NCBI GenBank assembly: GCA_000434935.1
Contig: FR882195.1
Span: 25,668-89,667, forward strand
Origin: Bacteroides sp. CAG:709
GTDB lineage: Bacteria > Bacteroidota > Bacteroidia > Bacteroidales > UBA932
DNA length: 64,000 nt
Direction: 5' to 3'
Positions 1-8,633 of this stretch are shown piece by piece. Position numbers and translations under genes: made by a program. Under the pieces are notes generated by a model that saw only the letters and a list, made by a program, of their open reading frames with translations, had not been told where the DNA came from and made no database searches. How positions within the stretch are numbered: the first letter of the stretch is position 1; each line of letters starts with the position of its first letter.

Positions 1-159
1 CGTCGTGTCCGTCACTGAAAACGGAAGCTCACCGAAAGAGAAATACAGTGAATCTGTCTTGAAATTCACCAGCGAATCTCCCTTGTAAGGGAAACTTTCC
101 TTGTAACTGCACCCTGCGATTATGCCTGCCGAGGCCAAAATCATTGCTGTTCTTCTCAT
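1..159 (-). CDS. SusE-position lipoprotein, DUF4843-like (partial, N-terminal end only)
   Basis: Only the first 53 codons are in the window; the rest runs off the left edge. The start is a lipoprotein signal peptide with a Cys after Ile-Ile-Ala-Gly, followed by a stretch reading Val-Asn-Phe-Lys-Thr-Asp-Ser-Leu-Tyr-Phe-Ser-Phe, which resembles the first strands of DUF4843 surface lipoproteins. Its ATG overlaps the stop codon of the upstream SusD gene by four bases (ATGA), so the two are probably translationally coupled. In such loci the gene after susD usually encodes a surface glycan-binding or accessory lipoprotein. The family call is tentative because so little is visible. Confidence 0.6.
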   Translation of the reverse strand, partial: MRRTAMILASAGIIAGCSYKESFPYKGDSLVNFKTDSLYFSFGELPFSVTDTT

Positions 160-1571
160 TTCCGTGCCTCCCCGTTTTCGTACTCGCTTTCCGGCAGCGG
201 AAGCACATATACCTCGTCAGAAGCAGTGAAATGCTTGCTGTTCACCCCGTCCATATCCATATTGAACCTCTTGTAAATGAAGAAAATCTGTCCCTCTCCC
301 CAGTACTCCTTAATATATTCTCCGACAAGTTTTCTTCTGAACTTTGCCTCCGTGTCGATGTCTTCCAGTGAAAGCGGCCGCAGACCGCGGGCAGTCACCA
401 CGGTATTCATATACTCCAGGGCATGTCTCATGTCAGCAGATGAATATGCGGATTCAGCAAGAATGTAGTACATCTCCGGAATTCTTATCAGGTTGGGACC
501 TGGAATGCGCCCGGTCGGAACTATCTGGTCCTCATCATAGTTCTTGTCATATAACTTCACACAAAGCGTGACGCTTTTAGTCCACGTCCTCTTGGCGAAA
601 CATGCCTGATACCGGTAATCATTGTTTGTGGAAGTGAATGTAGGGACTTCGAACAGCGCCTGGTAATTGTCACGCACCATCAGCATCGACTCGGTAAGTC
701 TGGTGGGGTAGAGGTTGCTCCTCACATCCAGATACATGTTCGGAGCATGCAGTCCGAATATGCACTCCCTGTTTGCCAGATATCCCTTGAAAAGGCTTTT
801 CACTTGCTCGTCCCGAGTGAACTGGAAATCACCCTCCAATGCCGCTTCAGCGTACTTGGCCGCTTCTACGTGGCTACCCGCCCAGTTGTGTACGCGCGCC
901 AGAAGAGCCGCGACAGCATATTTGTTCATATAAACATTGGACGGAGTCCTCCCGGAAATCTCCGGAGATTCTGAAAGCAGTTTGTACGACCGCTCCAGAT
1001 CATCAGTGATCCTGTCATATACACCCTTTACAGAAAGCCTCCTGAAAGGCGTTATGGAAAAATGGTCGGCATAGGGAATTGCTTCAGCATCAGGCTTTTC
1101 CATTCCAGGAGCGAACAGGCGCAGAATGTCGAAATGCACCATCGCCCTTACGGCCCGCGCCTCGCCTTCGATATGAGGAAGCCCCGGATAAGAATGCCCG
1201 GAGACATTGTCAATGATACTGTTCGCAGAGGAAATGACATTATATGCTCCGCTCCAGATGGCGTCGATACGCGCACGCACATCCGAGTCCCTATATTTCA
1301 GGTCAATGCTTTTTGTCAATGTCGTCTCGCCTTCGCCATAGTCATTGAAATACAGCTGTGCTATTTCGTCGATGAATCCGAAAGAGAGCTCCTTGCCATA
1401 TAGGCCATCCGCTGCCATGGATGCATATGCCCCGTCCATAGCGTCAATGAATCCCTGCTCGTTCCCGAACATTTTCCCGTTGTTTACGATTCCCGGAGTG
1501 TCAATGTCAAGAAAACTGCAAGAAGATGTCAGAAGAACTATGATAAAACCAGATATGTACCTATTTGTCAT
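156..1571 (-). CDS. SusD/RagB family nutrient-binding outer membrane lipoprotein
   Basis: 471 residues. A lipoprotein signal ends at Cys18 (Leu-Leu-Thr-Ser-Ser-Cys), followed by the typical SusD start with the Asp-Thr-Pro-Gly segment and helical repeats; the C-terminal part contains the family-typical Arg-Ile-Pro-Glu-Met-Tyr-Tyr-Ile-Leu-Ala-Glu-Ser segment and a terminal Tyr-Val-Leu-Pro-Leu-Pro block. SusD proteins sit on the cell surface and cap the SusC transporter, delivering oligosaccharide or peptide ligands. It lies four bases after the SusC gene and overlaps the next lipoprotein gene, so it is the middle gene of a SusC-SusD-DUF4843 operon. The ligand cannot be inferred, because the visible part of the locus has no degradative enzyme. 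Confidence 0.93.
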   Translation of the reverse strand: MTNRYISGFIIVLLTSSCSFLDIDTPGIVNNGKMFGNEQGFIDAMDGAYASMAADGLYGKELSFGFIDEIAQLYFNDYGEGETTLTKSIDLKYRDSDVRARIDAIWSGAYNVISSANSIIDNVSGHSYPGLPHIEGEARAVRAMVHFDILRLFAPGMEKPDAEAIPYADHFSITPFRRLSVKGVYDRITDDLERSYKLLSESPEISGRTPSNVYMNKYAVAALLARVHNWAGSHVEAAKYAEAALEGDFQFTRDEQVKSLFKGYLANRECIFGLHAPNMYLDVRSNLYPTRLTESMLMVRDNYQALFEVPTFTSTNNDYRYQACFAKRTWTKSVTLCVKLYDKNYDEDQIVPTGRIPGPNLIRIPEMYYILAESAYSSADMRHALEYMNTVVTARGLRPLSLEDIDTEAKFRRKLVGEYIKEYWGEGQIFFIYKRFNMDMDGVNSKHFTASDEVYVLPLPESEYENGEARK

Positions 1572-1575
1572 ATTG

Positions 1576-4500
1576 TCAGATGTTTAGCGATAATGAGAAC
1601 TGAAATGTCCTTGCGAAAGGATAGTCCAGGCCACGCTCCCTGCGGATGGATGACCAGTTGAAGATGTCGCCGGTGGACAACGAAACTATGGCCCTGCGCA
1701 GATGTATCCGGGTAATCCAGTTCTGCGGCAATGTATATGAGACTTTGAGAGAAGAACCGTTAAGGGCATATTCCTTGGCTACGAACCTGTCAGTGACGGG
1801 CGTGACTTCCCTGGAGGCTATATTTTTATATTTGGCCATATCGCCAGGCTGCTTCCACCTGTCGTAGAACACGCGTCTGTCTGCGTTCTCGCGAGGATTT
1901 CCTCTTTCCACCTTTGTCGCAAGAGTCTGGTTATAGACGGTGGCTCCCAGCCTGTAGGCGAAAGTCATCGAAAAATCCAGGCTCTTCCAGCTTAACGACG
2001 CCCCGAACGAACCATTCACCACCGGAGAGGTGTCTCCAGCCACGTATTTGTCCTTGTAACTGTACTCATAAGTATAGTTTCCATCCTTGTCAATGAATAC
2101 CTCACGTCCGTTTGCAGGATTGATTCCTGCGGAACGCATGACTTTCAGTGCCGTCATTGACTCTCCCTCCTGATAAAATGAAGCCGGCAGTACGGACGAG
2201 GATGATGCCTCGTTCTTCTCGTTCAGGTTCTTCAAGTAGTCACTTATATGAAGAATCTTGTTGGTGTTGTGGCTGGCGTTGAGGAAAAGGTTCAGATTCA
2301 GATCTTTGCGTTGCAGAACATTTCCTCTTATGGACAGTTCCACTCCTGAATTGCTTATCTTCCCAAGGTTCTCTTTCGCATTGCTGAACCCTATGTGCGG
2401 CGGTTTGGAAATGTCCATCACAAGACTGTTGGTAGTGTCATAGTAATAGTCAATGCTGCCGCTTAGCCTGTCAGCAAACACTCCGAAGTCCAAGCCTATG
2501 TTTCTTTTCAGACTTCGCTCCCATTTGAGGTTTGGATTTACCATTGAGACCGGCACGGCGCCGATGTTGCCGTTGTAATACAAATCTGAACTGTACCGGT
2601 ATGAAAGCTGCGCCTGATATGGATTGAAGTTGGCATTGCCTACGAATCCGATGCTGGCGCGCAGTTTCAGCAGTGAGATTTTTGTCGTCTGTATGAATTT
2701 CTCTTTGTGGATGTTCCAGCCGAAACCCAAGGAACCGAACGGGGCGAACCTGTTGTCTGTGCCGAACTTGGAAGAACCTTCATAACGTATGGAGAAATCG
2801 GCGAAATAACGGTTTCCGTAGATGTAATTCGCATTGGCGTAGAATCCAAGCATCCTGGACCGGTCCTCTCCTCCTCCTGGATGGCTCTCGGCGTAGCCTG
2901 TCGCCATCGAAGGATGCTCCAGTTTGTCGGAAAGGACGCCCAGCGCCGAGAAAGAATGAGTGTCGGACTTCGTGGCCTCCACATTGACCCCGCCGGTGAG
3001 GCTGAGCGAACTTGTTCTTGTCAATGTCTCGCCCCATGACTTGTTCCAGACCAGGAAAGCATTGCCGGACAGTGCATTGGACGTACCGTCATTGACATTG
3101 AAACTGCCCTTTTTCTTCGGGTCTGCGGTGGTGTTGAATTTCTGCGATTTCGGTGAATAGAAGGTTTCTCCGCCGGACTTTGTCAGCGTGTAGCTCAATG
3201 TCGCTTCGGCTCTGAAGCCTCCTGCGATGTTCCATCTTAGCCTGAACGTGTCGATAAACGAAGTGGATGATGAATGGATATAACTGCTCAACTGTTTCTC
3301 GTACAACGGATTGGCCGTGTTGAACGAAAGTTCCTTGTTAAGGGAGCCGTCTTCATTGTAAGGTCTGTCGTAAGGATTCAGCCTGACATAGTCGGAGAAC
3401 TTTCCGTAAGGGACGTCCGTGGATTTGGTGGCGCTGAATGATGCAATGTTCTGTATGAACAGCTTGGAAAGACTTCCGTATGTGAGATTGATGCGGAGAG
3501 AACTGCTGTTCCTGCCGGAATCGTCCATGACTCCGCGCGTGGAGTTTATGTTGCCTGACACATTGTACCTGAAGTCCTGGCTTCCTCCTGAGAGCATCAC
3601 ATTATGCAGATGGTTCAGTCCGGTGCGGAGGGCCATCCGTTTCCAGTCCGTGTCCACACCGGCATTGACCCTGTCAAGTTTTTCATAATAGATTTTCTGC
3701 CAGGCGAGATCTGTGCTGCTGGATCCTGTGAAATTGCCGTAGATACCGGCTTGACGTTCGTACTCAAGCTTGTCGGCGGCGTTGAGGAGACGGTAGTCGG
3801 AAAGGTCAGGCACACTCATCTGGACATTTCCGGTATAGTTTACCTGGAGTCTTCCGGACTGCGTAGGTCTGGAGGTGATGACTATCACTCCGTTGGCAGC
3901 CTTTGATCCATAGAATGAAGTTGCGGACGCATCTTTCAGAACTGATATGGATTCGATGTCCTCGGCCGGCATATCGAATATATATGAGATGTCCACTTCG
4001 GTTCCGTCAAGGATGAAAAGAGGAACGTTGGTCTGGTCTCCTTCGATGAAACTGCTTCTTCCCCTGAGCACCATATCCGGCACTTTGTTGGGGTTGGAAC
4101 CATTCTGGATATCGTCCTGCAGCTCGAAGCCCGGCGCCTGCAGCTGTATGATGTTCAATACGTTACTATGTGTCAGTTTCTCTATCTGGTCGCGCTTTAT
4201 TACGCTTAGGGCTCCCGTGTAGCTTTCTTTTTTCTTGTCCACATATCCTGTTACGACTACGTCAGATACGGTCTCTGTCCGTTCTTTCATGATGATATTG
4301 TACTTTGTACTTCCGGTATTGATCCGTACAATCTCGTCGCAATATCCCAGCATTACCGTCTTGAAGGTCCCGATGCTGTCAGGAAGGTCGAAGGAGAAGC
4401 GTCCGTCAGCGTCTGCGGATGTGCCGTAAGTACGGCCTTTTCCGCCGTAAGCTACGATGCCGGCCCCTGCTACAGGATTGCCTGCAATGTCGGTAACAGT

Positions 4501-4608
4501 TCCGGCAATGTGCCTGACGTTCTGAGCTCCAACGAGTTCCGACGACATTATTGTCATCAGAAAAAGCAGCAATATCATATAGTGAGTCCGATAGTTGTTC
4601 AGGGTCAT
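1576..4608 (-). CDS. SusC/RagA family TonB-linked outer membrane transporter
   Basis: 1010 residues. A signal peptide (about residues 1-28) is followed by a carboxypeptidase-regulatory-like domain (about 32-110), a TonB-dependent plug domain (about 120-245, with the family block Asp-Ile-Glu-Ser-Ile-Ser-Val-Leu-Lys-Asp-Ala-Ser-Ala and then an Ala-Ala-Asn-Gly-Val-Ile-Val-Ile-Thr stretch) and a long beta-barrel ending Phe-Ser-Leu-Ser-Leu-Asn-Ile, with a terminal aromatic-rich strand. The protein imports SusD-delivered ligand into the periplasm using TonB energy. It is the first gene of a minus-strand operon; a good promoter lies 32 bases upstream. An internal Met at codon 11 is an alternative start, but the longer form leaves a better signal peptide. 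Confidence 0.95.
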   Translation of the reverse strand: MTLNNYRTHYMILLLFLMTIMSSELVGAQNVRHIAGTVTDIAGNPVAGAGIVAYGGKGRTYGTSADADGRFSFDLPDSIGTFKTVMLGYCDEIVRINTGSTKYNIIMKERTETVSDVVVTGYVDKKKESYTGALSVIKRDQIEKLTHSNVLNIIQLQAPGFELQDDIQNGSNPNKVPDMVLRGRSSFIEGDQTNVPLFILDGTEVDISYIFDMPAEDIESISVLKDASATSFYGSKAANGVIVITSRPTQSGRLQVNYTGNVQMSVPDLSDYRLLNAADKLEYERQAGIYGNFTGSSSTDLAWQKIYYEKLDRVNAGVDTDWKRMALRTGLNHLHNVMLSGGSQDFRYNVSGNINSTRGVMDDSGRNSSSLRINLTYGSLSKLFIQNIASFSATKSTDVPYGKFSDYVRLNPYDRPYNEDGSLNKELSFNTANPLYEKQLSSYIHSSSTSFIDTFRLRWNIAGGFRAEATLSYTLTKSGGETFYSPKSQKFNTTADPKKKGSFNVNDGTSNALSGNAFLVWNKSWGETLTRTSSLSLTGGVNVEATKSDTHSFSALGVLSDKLEHPSMATGYAESHPGGGEDRSRMLGFYANANYIYGNRYFADFSIRYEGSSKFGTDNRFAPFGSLGFGWNIHKEKFIQTTKISLLKLRASIGFVGNANFNPYQAQLSYRYSSDLYYNGNIGAVPVSMVNPNLKWERSLKRNIGLDFGVFADRLSGSIDYYYDTTNSLVMDISKPPHIGFSNAKENLGKISNSGVELSIRGNVLQRKDLNLNLFLNASHNTNKILHISDYLKNLNEKNEASSSSVLPASFYQEGESMTALKVMRSAGINPANGREVFIDKDGNYTYEYSYKDKYVAGDTSPVVNGSFGASLSWKSLDFSMTFAYRLGATVYNQTLATKVERGNPRENADRRVFYDRWKQPGDMAKYKNIASREVTPVTDRFVAKEYALNGSSLKVSYTLPQNWITRIHLRRAIVSLSTGDIFNWSSIRRERGLDYPFARTFQFSLSLNI

Positions 4609-4639
4609 CTTTTTTTGTCAGTCCATTTTTTTTCGGCTG

Positions 4640-4670
4640 CAAATTTACGGACCTGAATTTCTGTCGGCAA
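4640..4670 (-). promoter_or_regulatory. Bacteroidota-type promoter for the SusC/SusD operon
   Basis: On the minus strand a TTG (4668-4670) is followed after 20 bases by TAAATTTG (4640-4647), matching the Bacteroidota -33/-7 consensus. Transcription would begin close to 4633, giving a leader of about 25 bases before the SusC start at 4608. Confidence 0.7.
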
Positions 4671-4719
4671 TCCTATAAAATGGTGATTTTTCATTGGCGA
4701 AACACCTACAAATGGTGAG

Positions 4720-4749
4720 TTGACGTTTTATGGCATTGGCGTAAATTTG
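4720..4749 (+). promoter_or_regulatory. Bacteroidota-type promoter for the subtilase gene
   Basis: TTG (4720-4722), 19 bases, then TAAATTTG (4742-4749). It is divergent from the SusC promoter, with about 50 bases between the two -33 elements. The predicted transcription start (about 4755) lies after the TTG at 4720, which therefore cannot be the start codon of the protease; it favours the ATG at 4762 or 4774. Confidence 0.7.
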
Positions 4750-4761
4750 TGCCCGAAAAAA

Positions 4762-7467
4762 ATGAATGGAGAAATGATGAATGACAACCATGCCGCAGTA
4801 TTGGTGCTGGCAATGATGCTGGGAGTTTCTGCTGCAAGTTCTTGCTCGTCCGTCCGCGATGAGATGGAAAAAGACATTGATGTCGAGACGCCTATACGTG
4901 AGGCCGATGATATCAAGGTTATTCCGGGGAGACTCAGGGTCAAGTTTTCGGAAAAAGTAGAGCCGAGGATTAGTCTGCTTTCTGCAGTCGGAGCGACCAG
5001 GATGGAGCGTGTGTTCCCGTATGCCGGAAAATTCGAGGCACGTACTCATAAGGAAGGTCTGGACAGGTGGTATAATGTATGGTATGACGAGGCTGTTCCT
5101 GTAACCAAGGCTGCAGGCGAGTTGGAGAATACAGATGGAATCGAGGTCGTGGAAAAGGTCCTGCCTGTGAAGAGGATAGATTTCGGAGAGCCTGTCACGA
5201 TGCTGCCTATGGGCGTCAGCTCATCTTCGGAATATCCGGTGGACGATCCCTATCTGCCGAAGCAGTGGCATTACCATAATGATGGCAGCCGCACGGATGC
5301 CATAGCCGGAGCGGACATTAACGTGTTCCGCGCCTGGGAGGTTACGTCCGGCAGCAATGATGTCGTTGTGGCTGTCGTGGACGGCGGTATCGACTATGCC
5401 CATGAGGATTTGGCAGGCAATGTCGGCAACTGGGCTGAACTCTATGGACAGGAAGGTGTGGATGATGACAATAACGGCTATGTGGATGACATATATGGCT
5501 GGAAATTCATATATACGGACCGTAATCCGATGGGTGATAACAAGATAACTGCTGTCCCGCATGGTACTCATGTGGCAGGGACCATAGGTGCGGAGAATAA
5601 TAACGGCAAAGGTGTCTGCGGAATTGCAGGCGGAAGCGGAAACCATTCCGGAGTCCGTCTGCTCAGCTGTCAAATGTTTACGAACAACAAGAATGATGAC
5701 GGTGATTCGGATGCGGCCATCAAATACGGAGCCGATGCCGGTGCAGTCATTAGCCAGAACAGCTGGGGATATGATGGCGCTACCTATCTTCCCCAGAGTT
5801 GTCAGGAGGCCATAGACTATTTCATAAAATATGCAGGAATTGACGAGAACGGAAATCAAGTAGGCCCGATGAAGGGTGGAATAGTGATTTTTGCGGCAGG
5901 CAATGATGACCGCAATTATCTTTCCTATCCGGCATGCTACGACCAGGTGCTTTCAGTGGCATCCGTCGCACCTGATTACCGCAAGGCATATTATTCCAAC
6001 TATGCGAAATGGGTAGATGTCGCTGCACCAGGCGGAACCTATCGGAAAGACGGACGCTATGATGACGAGTGTCCGGTCTACAGCACGCTGCCGGATAACC
6101 GATATGGCTATATGCAGGGTACTTCAATGGCGTGTCCTCATGTCTCAGGCATAGCCGCACTTGCCGTCTCCAAATATGGAGGTCCTGGCTTCACGCCGGA
6201 TAAATTGAAACTGTACCTCACGCGAGGAGTCAACAATGTTGATGCGTATAATCCTGATTATAAGGGGCTTCTCGGGTCTGGTGCTGTGGATGCCTACAAG
6301 GCTGTATCTTCGGACCAAGGCTATGCTCCTGACCGTGTGGTTGACCTTCAGAACAGCAATACGGCCGGAGAAGTGGAACTGACATGGACCGTACCTGAAG
6401 ACAAGGATGACGAGCATCCTGATACATTTTTGATAATGTGGCGCGTGGGAACATTGGACAAGCCGGATCCGGAAAATCTTCCTGAAGGCGCAAGCCTTGT
6501 ACGTGTTCCGGTGAACGGGAAAAAAACCGGAGACAAGATGTCATATACTCTTCTGAACATGGACCAGGATACCCGCTACACCGTGGCGATTATTGCCGAA
6601 GACCCGTGGATGAACCGTTCGCCCGTATCCTCCATTTCCTTCGGGACTCCTGTAAACGAACCGCCTGTCCTTTCCACTGATGCCGTTCAGCCGGTGCAAG
6701 TGGCTTATAACCGGCGCGTGCGTGTGACTTGCCTGGTCACGGACCCGGACAGCAAGGACTATACGTATGAACTTACTGACCCGAGCGGTGCGGTCACACC
6801 TGTGAAAGAAAAGGGCAAACTGCATCTGGACATCTTCAACTACAAGCGTACTCCTGGCTCTTATTCGCTGCATGTTACGGTTTCGGACCGTTTCGGCGCA
6901 TCCGACTCGGCAGACTTGAGATTCGATCTGCTGCCGGATCAAGCCCCGGTTGTCGTCAATGCCTTTGCTCCGGTCTATCTCGGCTCAATGAAGGAAACCT
7001 CCGTATTCCTGCCGTCATCTGCATTTGAAGATGAGGTCCCCGAGACCGTAAAATACAGTCTGTCCTGCGACAGGTCAATGCTTTTCCTTCAGGAACTCCC
7101 TTCAGGAGAGTTCAGCATAATGCCTCTTAAATTCGGTCGGTCGGAAGTTGAGGTAACTGCTGTCGATGAGGGCGGAAATGTCTCGCAATGTACTTTTGCC
7201 GTGCTCTGTCGAGATGATTCCCGCGAAGTCGATTTGTATCCGAATCCTGTCAAGGATATCGTGCATATCCGTATGGGAAGAAATGTGAAAGGACAGGTCA
7301 ATGTCTCTGTGTATGATGCCGCAGCGAGGCGTGTACTGACTGCTGACGTGCAGATTGCCCCGACTGAACCTGCTTCAGTGGATATGTCATCTTTGGGCGG
7401 CGGAAATTATACGGTCCGCATCTCCTGGGATGGAGGCTCACTTGTCCGCACAGTTGTTAAATTATAG
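4762..7467 (+). CDS. Secreted subtilisin-like (S8) serine protease with type IX secretion sorting domain
   Basis: About 901 residues from the ATG at 4762; the promoter position excludes the upstream TTG. A signal peptide is followed by a propeptide-like region, then the S8 catalytic domain with Asp (Ala-Val-Val-Asp-Gly-Gly-Ile-Asp, about residue 207), His (His-Gly-Thr-His-Val-Ala-Gly) and Ser (Gly-Thr-Ser-Met-Ala-Cys-Pro-His-Val). Next come fibronectin-III-like and cadherin/Ig-like beta domains, and a C-terminal domain beginning Asp-Leu-Tyr-Pro-Asn-Pro-Val and ending Val-Arg-Thr-Val-Val-Lys-Leu, characteristic of type A T9SS sorting signals. It should be exported by Sec, carried across the outer membrane by the type IX system and anchored or released. 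The signal peptide ends in Ala-Ala-Ser-Ser-Cys, which looks lipobox-like. The PorV-like gene 13 bases downstream fits T9SS export. Confidence 0.9.
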   Translation: MNGEMMNDNHAAVLVLAMMLGVSAASSCSSVRDEMEKDIDVETPIREADDIKVIPGRLRVKFSEKVEPRISLLSAVGATRMERVFPYAGKFEARTHKEGLDRWYNVWYDEAVPVTKAAGELENTDGIEVVEKVLPVKRIDFGEPVTMLPMGVSSSSEYPVDDPYLPKQWHYHNDGSRTDAIAGADINVFRAWEVTSGSNDVVVAVVDGGIDYAHEDLAGNVGNWAELYGQEGVDDDNNGYVDDIYGWKFIYTDRNPMGDNKITAVPHGTHVAGTIGAENNNGKGVCGIAGGSGNHSGVRLLSCQMFTNNKNDDGDSDAAIKYGADAGAVISQNSWGYDGATYLPQSCQEAIDYFIKYAGIDENGNQVGPMKGGIVIFAAGNDDRNYLSYPACYDQVLSVASVAPDYRKAYYSNYAKWVDVAAPGGTYRKDGRYDDECPVYSTLPDNRYGYMQGTSMACPHVSGIAALAVSKYGGPGFTPDKLKLYLTRGVNNVDAYNPDYKGLLGSGAVDAYKAVSSDQGYAPDRVVDLQNSNTAGEVELTWTVPEDKDDEHPDTFLIMWRVGTLDKPDPENLPEGASLVRVPVNGKKTGDKMSYTLLNMDQDTRYTVAIIAEDPWMNRSPVSSISFGTPVNEPPVLSTDAVQPVQVAYNRRVRVTCLVTDPDSKDYTYELTDPSGAVTPVKEKGKLHLDIFNYKRTPGSYSLHVTVSDRFGASDSADLRFDLLPDQAPVVVNAFAPVYLGSMKETSVFLPSSAFEDEVPETVKYSLSCDRSMLFLQELPSGEFSIMPLKFGRSEVEVTAVDEGGNVSQCTFAVLCRDDSREVDLYPNPVKDIVHIRMGRNVKGQVNVSVYDAAARRVLTADVQIAPTEPASVDMSSLGGGNYTVRISWDGGSLVRTVVKL

Positions 7468-7480
7468 ATTTTCATGTGCT

Positions 7481-8470
7481 ATGAAACCATCAGGACTCAA
7501 TAATATATTGGCAATCTGCTGCGTGGAATTTTTCTGCCTTGCCACCATCACGGCCGCAGCTCAAGAAACAGGCGTTTTTATGAAAAACCCTGCGGATTCG
7601 AGGACAATGTCCCTGGCAGGTGCCGGGGTGGTATCACTCGATGATGTTTCTGTGCTGGACAACGCTGCACTCTCTCCGTTCTCGCAGAATCGCTTTTCTG
7701 CCGGCTTTTCCTGTCAGTCGTGGATGCGTAACGTTCTGGGCGGAGGGATGTCATCTTATTCAATGTCGGCAAGATACAGTTTCAGCAAGGCCGGGACTGT
7801 CTATCTCGGCATGCGCTCTTTGAAAACACCACCTTTCGAACAGACTGATGATTATGGCAATGTCATTGATGACACAGCCAAGCCTGGGGACATGGCTTTT
7901 GAAATGGGATATGCCCACAAGTTCTGTGGAGATTTCTCGGCAGCATTGACTGCCAGATATCTACGTCTGGACCCGGGCTATGGGAATGCTGCCAATGCTG
8001 TTTCCTTCGATGCCGGTCTAGCTTGGCGCCATATATTCAAAGGTGTCATGGAGGACATTGCAGCAATCGCGCAGTTGAAGAATTTCGGCACGTCGCCGGA
8101 TTATGGCTCAGGCCGCCGCAGCCTTCCATGGCTTGTCAATGCAGGTGCTTCAGCCGGGCTTCTGGCAGGTAAGCATAACCGTTTCCGCGCCGGTGCTTCC
8201 CTGGATATTTCCGTGGCGCCGACATGCGGCAGTCTGTCTCCGAGCAGGGGAGTCTCAGCCTCTTTCGGTGCCGAGTACTCATACCGCCGCATGGTCTATG
8301 CCAGAGGGGGCTATCATTTGGGCAATATATCTGCCGGTGAGCAGCGGTGGGCCTCTGTAGGATTGGGCTTCCGCTTCTGGCATATGACGCTTGACGCTGC
8401 TCTCATATTGACTCCGTCATCATCTCCTTTGCACGACACCGCCTCCGGAACACTCTCGATTTGGTTCTGA
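7481..8470 (+). CDS. PorV/PorQ-like outer membrane beta-barrel protein (T9SS-associated)
   Basis: 329 residues from the ATG at 7481; the reading frame is open further upstream, but that part overlaps the protease gene. A signal peptide is followed by Asn-Pro-Ala-Asp-Ser-Arg-Thr-Met-Ser-Leu-Ala-Gly-Ala-Gly-Val, the type of N-terminal motif seen in PorV, PorQ and FadL-like barrels of Bacteroidota, and then alternating beta strands to a C-terminal Phe. In the type IX system PorV binds cargo sorting domains at the outer membrane and shuttles them to the attachment machinery. Sitting 13 bases after a gene with a T9SS sorting domain, this copy may be a dedicated shuttle for that protease. That is inference: the protein is not clearly the core PorV and may be a paralogue. 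Confidence 0.65.
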   Translation: MKPSGLNNILAICCVEFFCLATITAAAQETGVFMKNPADSRTMSLAGAGVVSLDDVSVLDNAALSPFSQNRFSAGFSCQSWMRNVLGGGMSSYSMSARYSFSKAGTVYLGMRSLKTPPFEQTDDYGNVIDDTAKPGDMAFEMGYAHKFCGDFSAALTARYLRLDPGYGNAANAVSFDAGLAWRHIFKGVMEDIAAIAQLKNFGTSPDYGSGRRSLPWLVNAGASAGLLAGKHNRFRAGASLDISVAPTCGSLSPSRGVSASFGAEYSYRRMVYARGGYHLGNISAGEQRWASVGLGFRFWHMTLDAALILTPSSSPLHDTASGTLSIWF

Positions 8471-8633
8471 GAGTGGCATTATTGACGGCATCGGCGGCAG
8501 CATTGTCCCTTTTGATATCATTGACAGAGGCTGACTTTTGGGGGAAGCTTCCATTGGTGATGCGAATATTTTGCAAAATTATTTTCGTATATTGGACCGA
8601 AATAAGGTTGATCAGAAATATTATACGGAAAAA

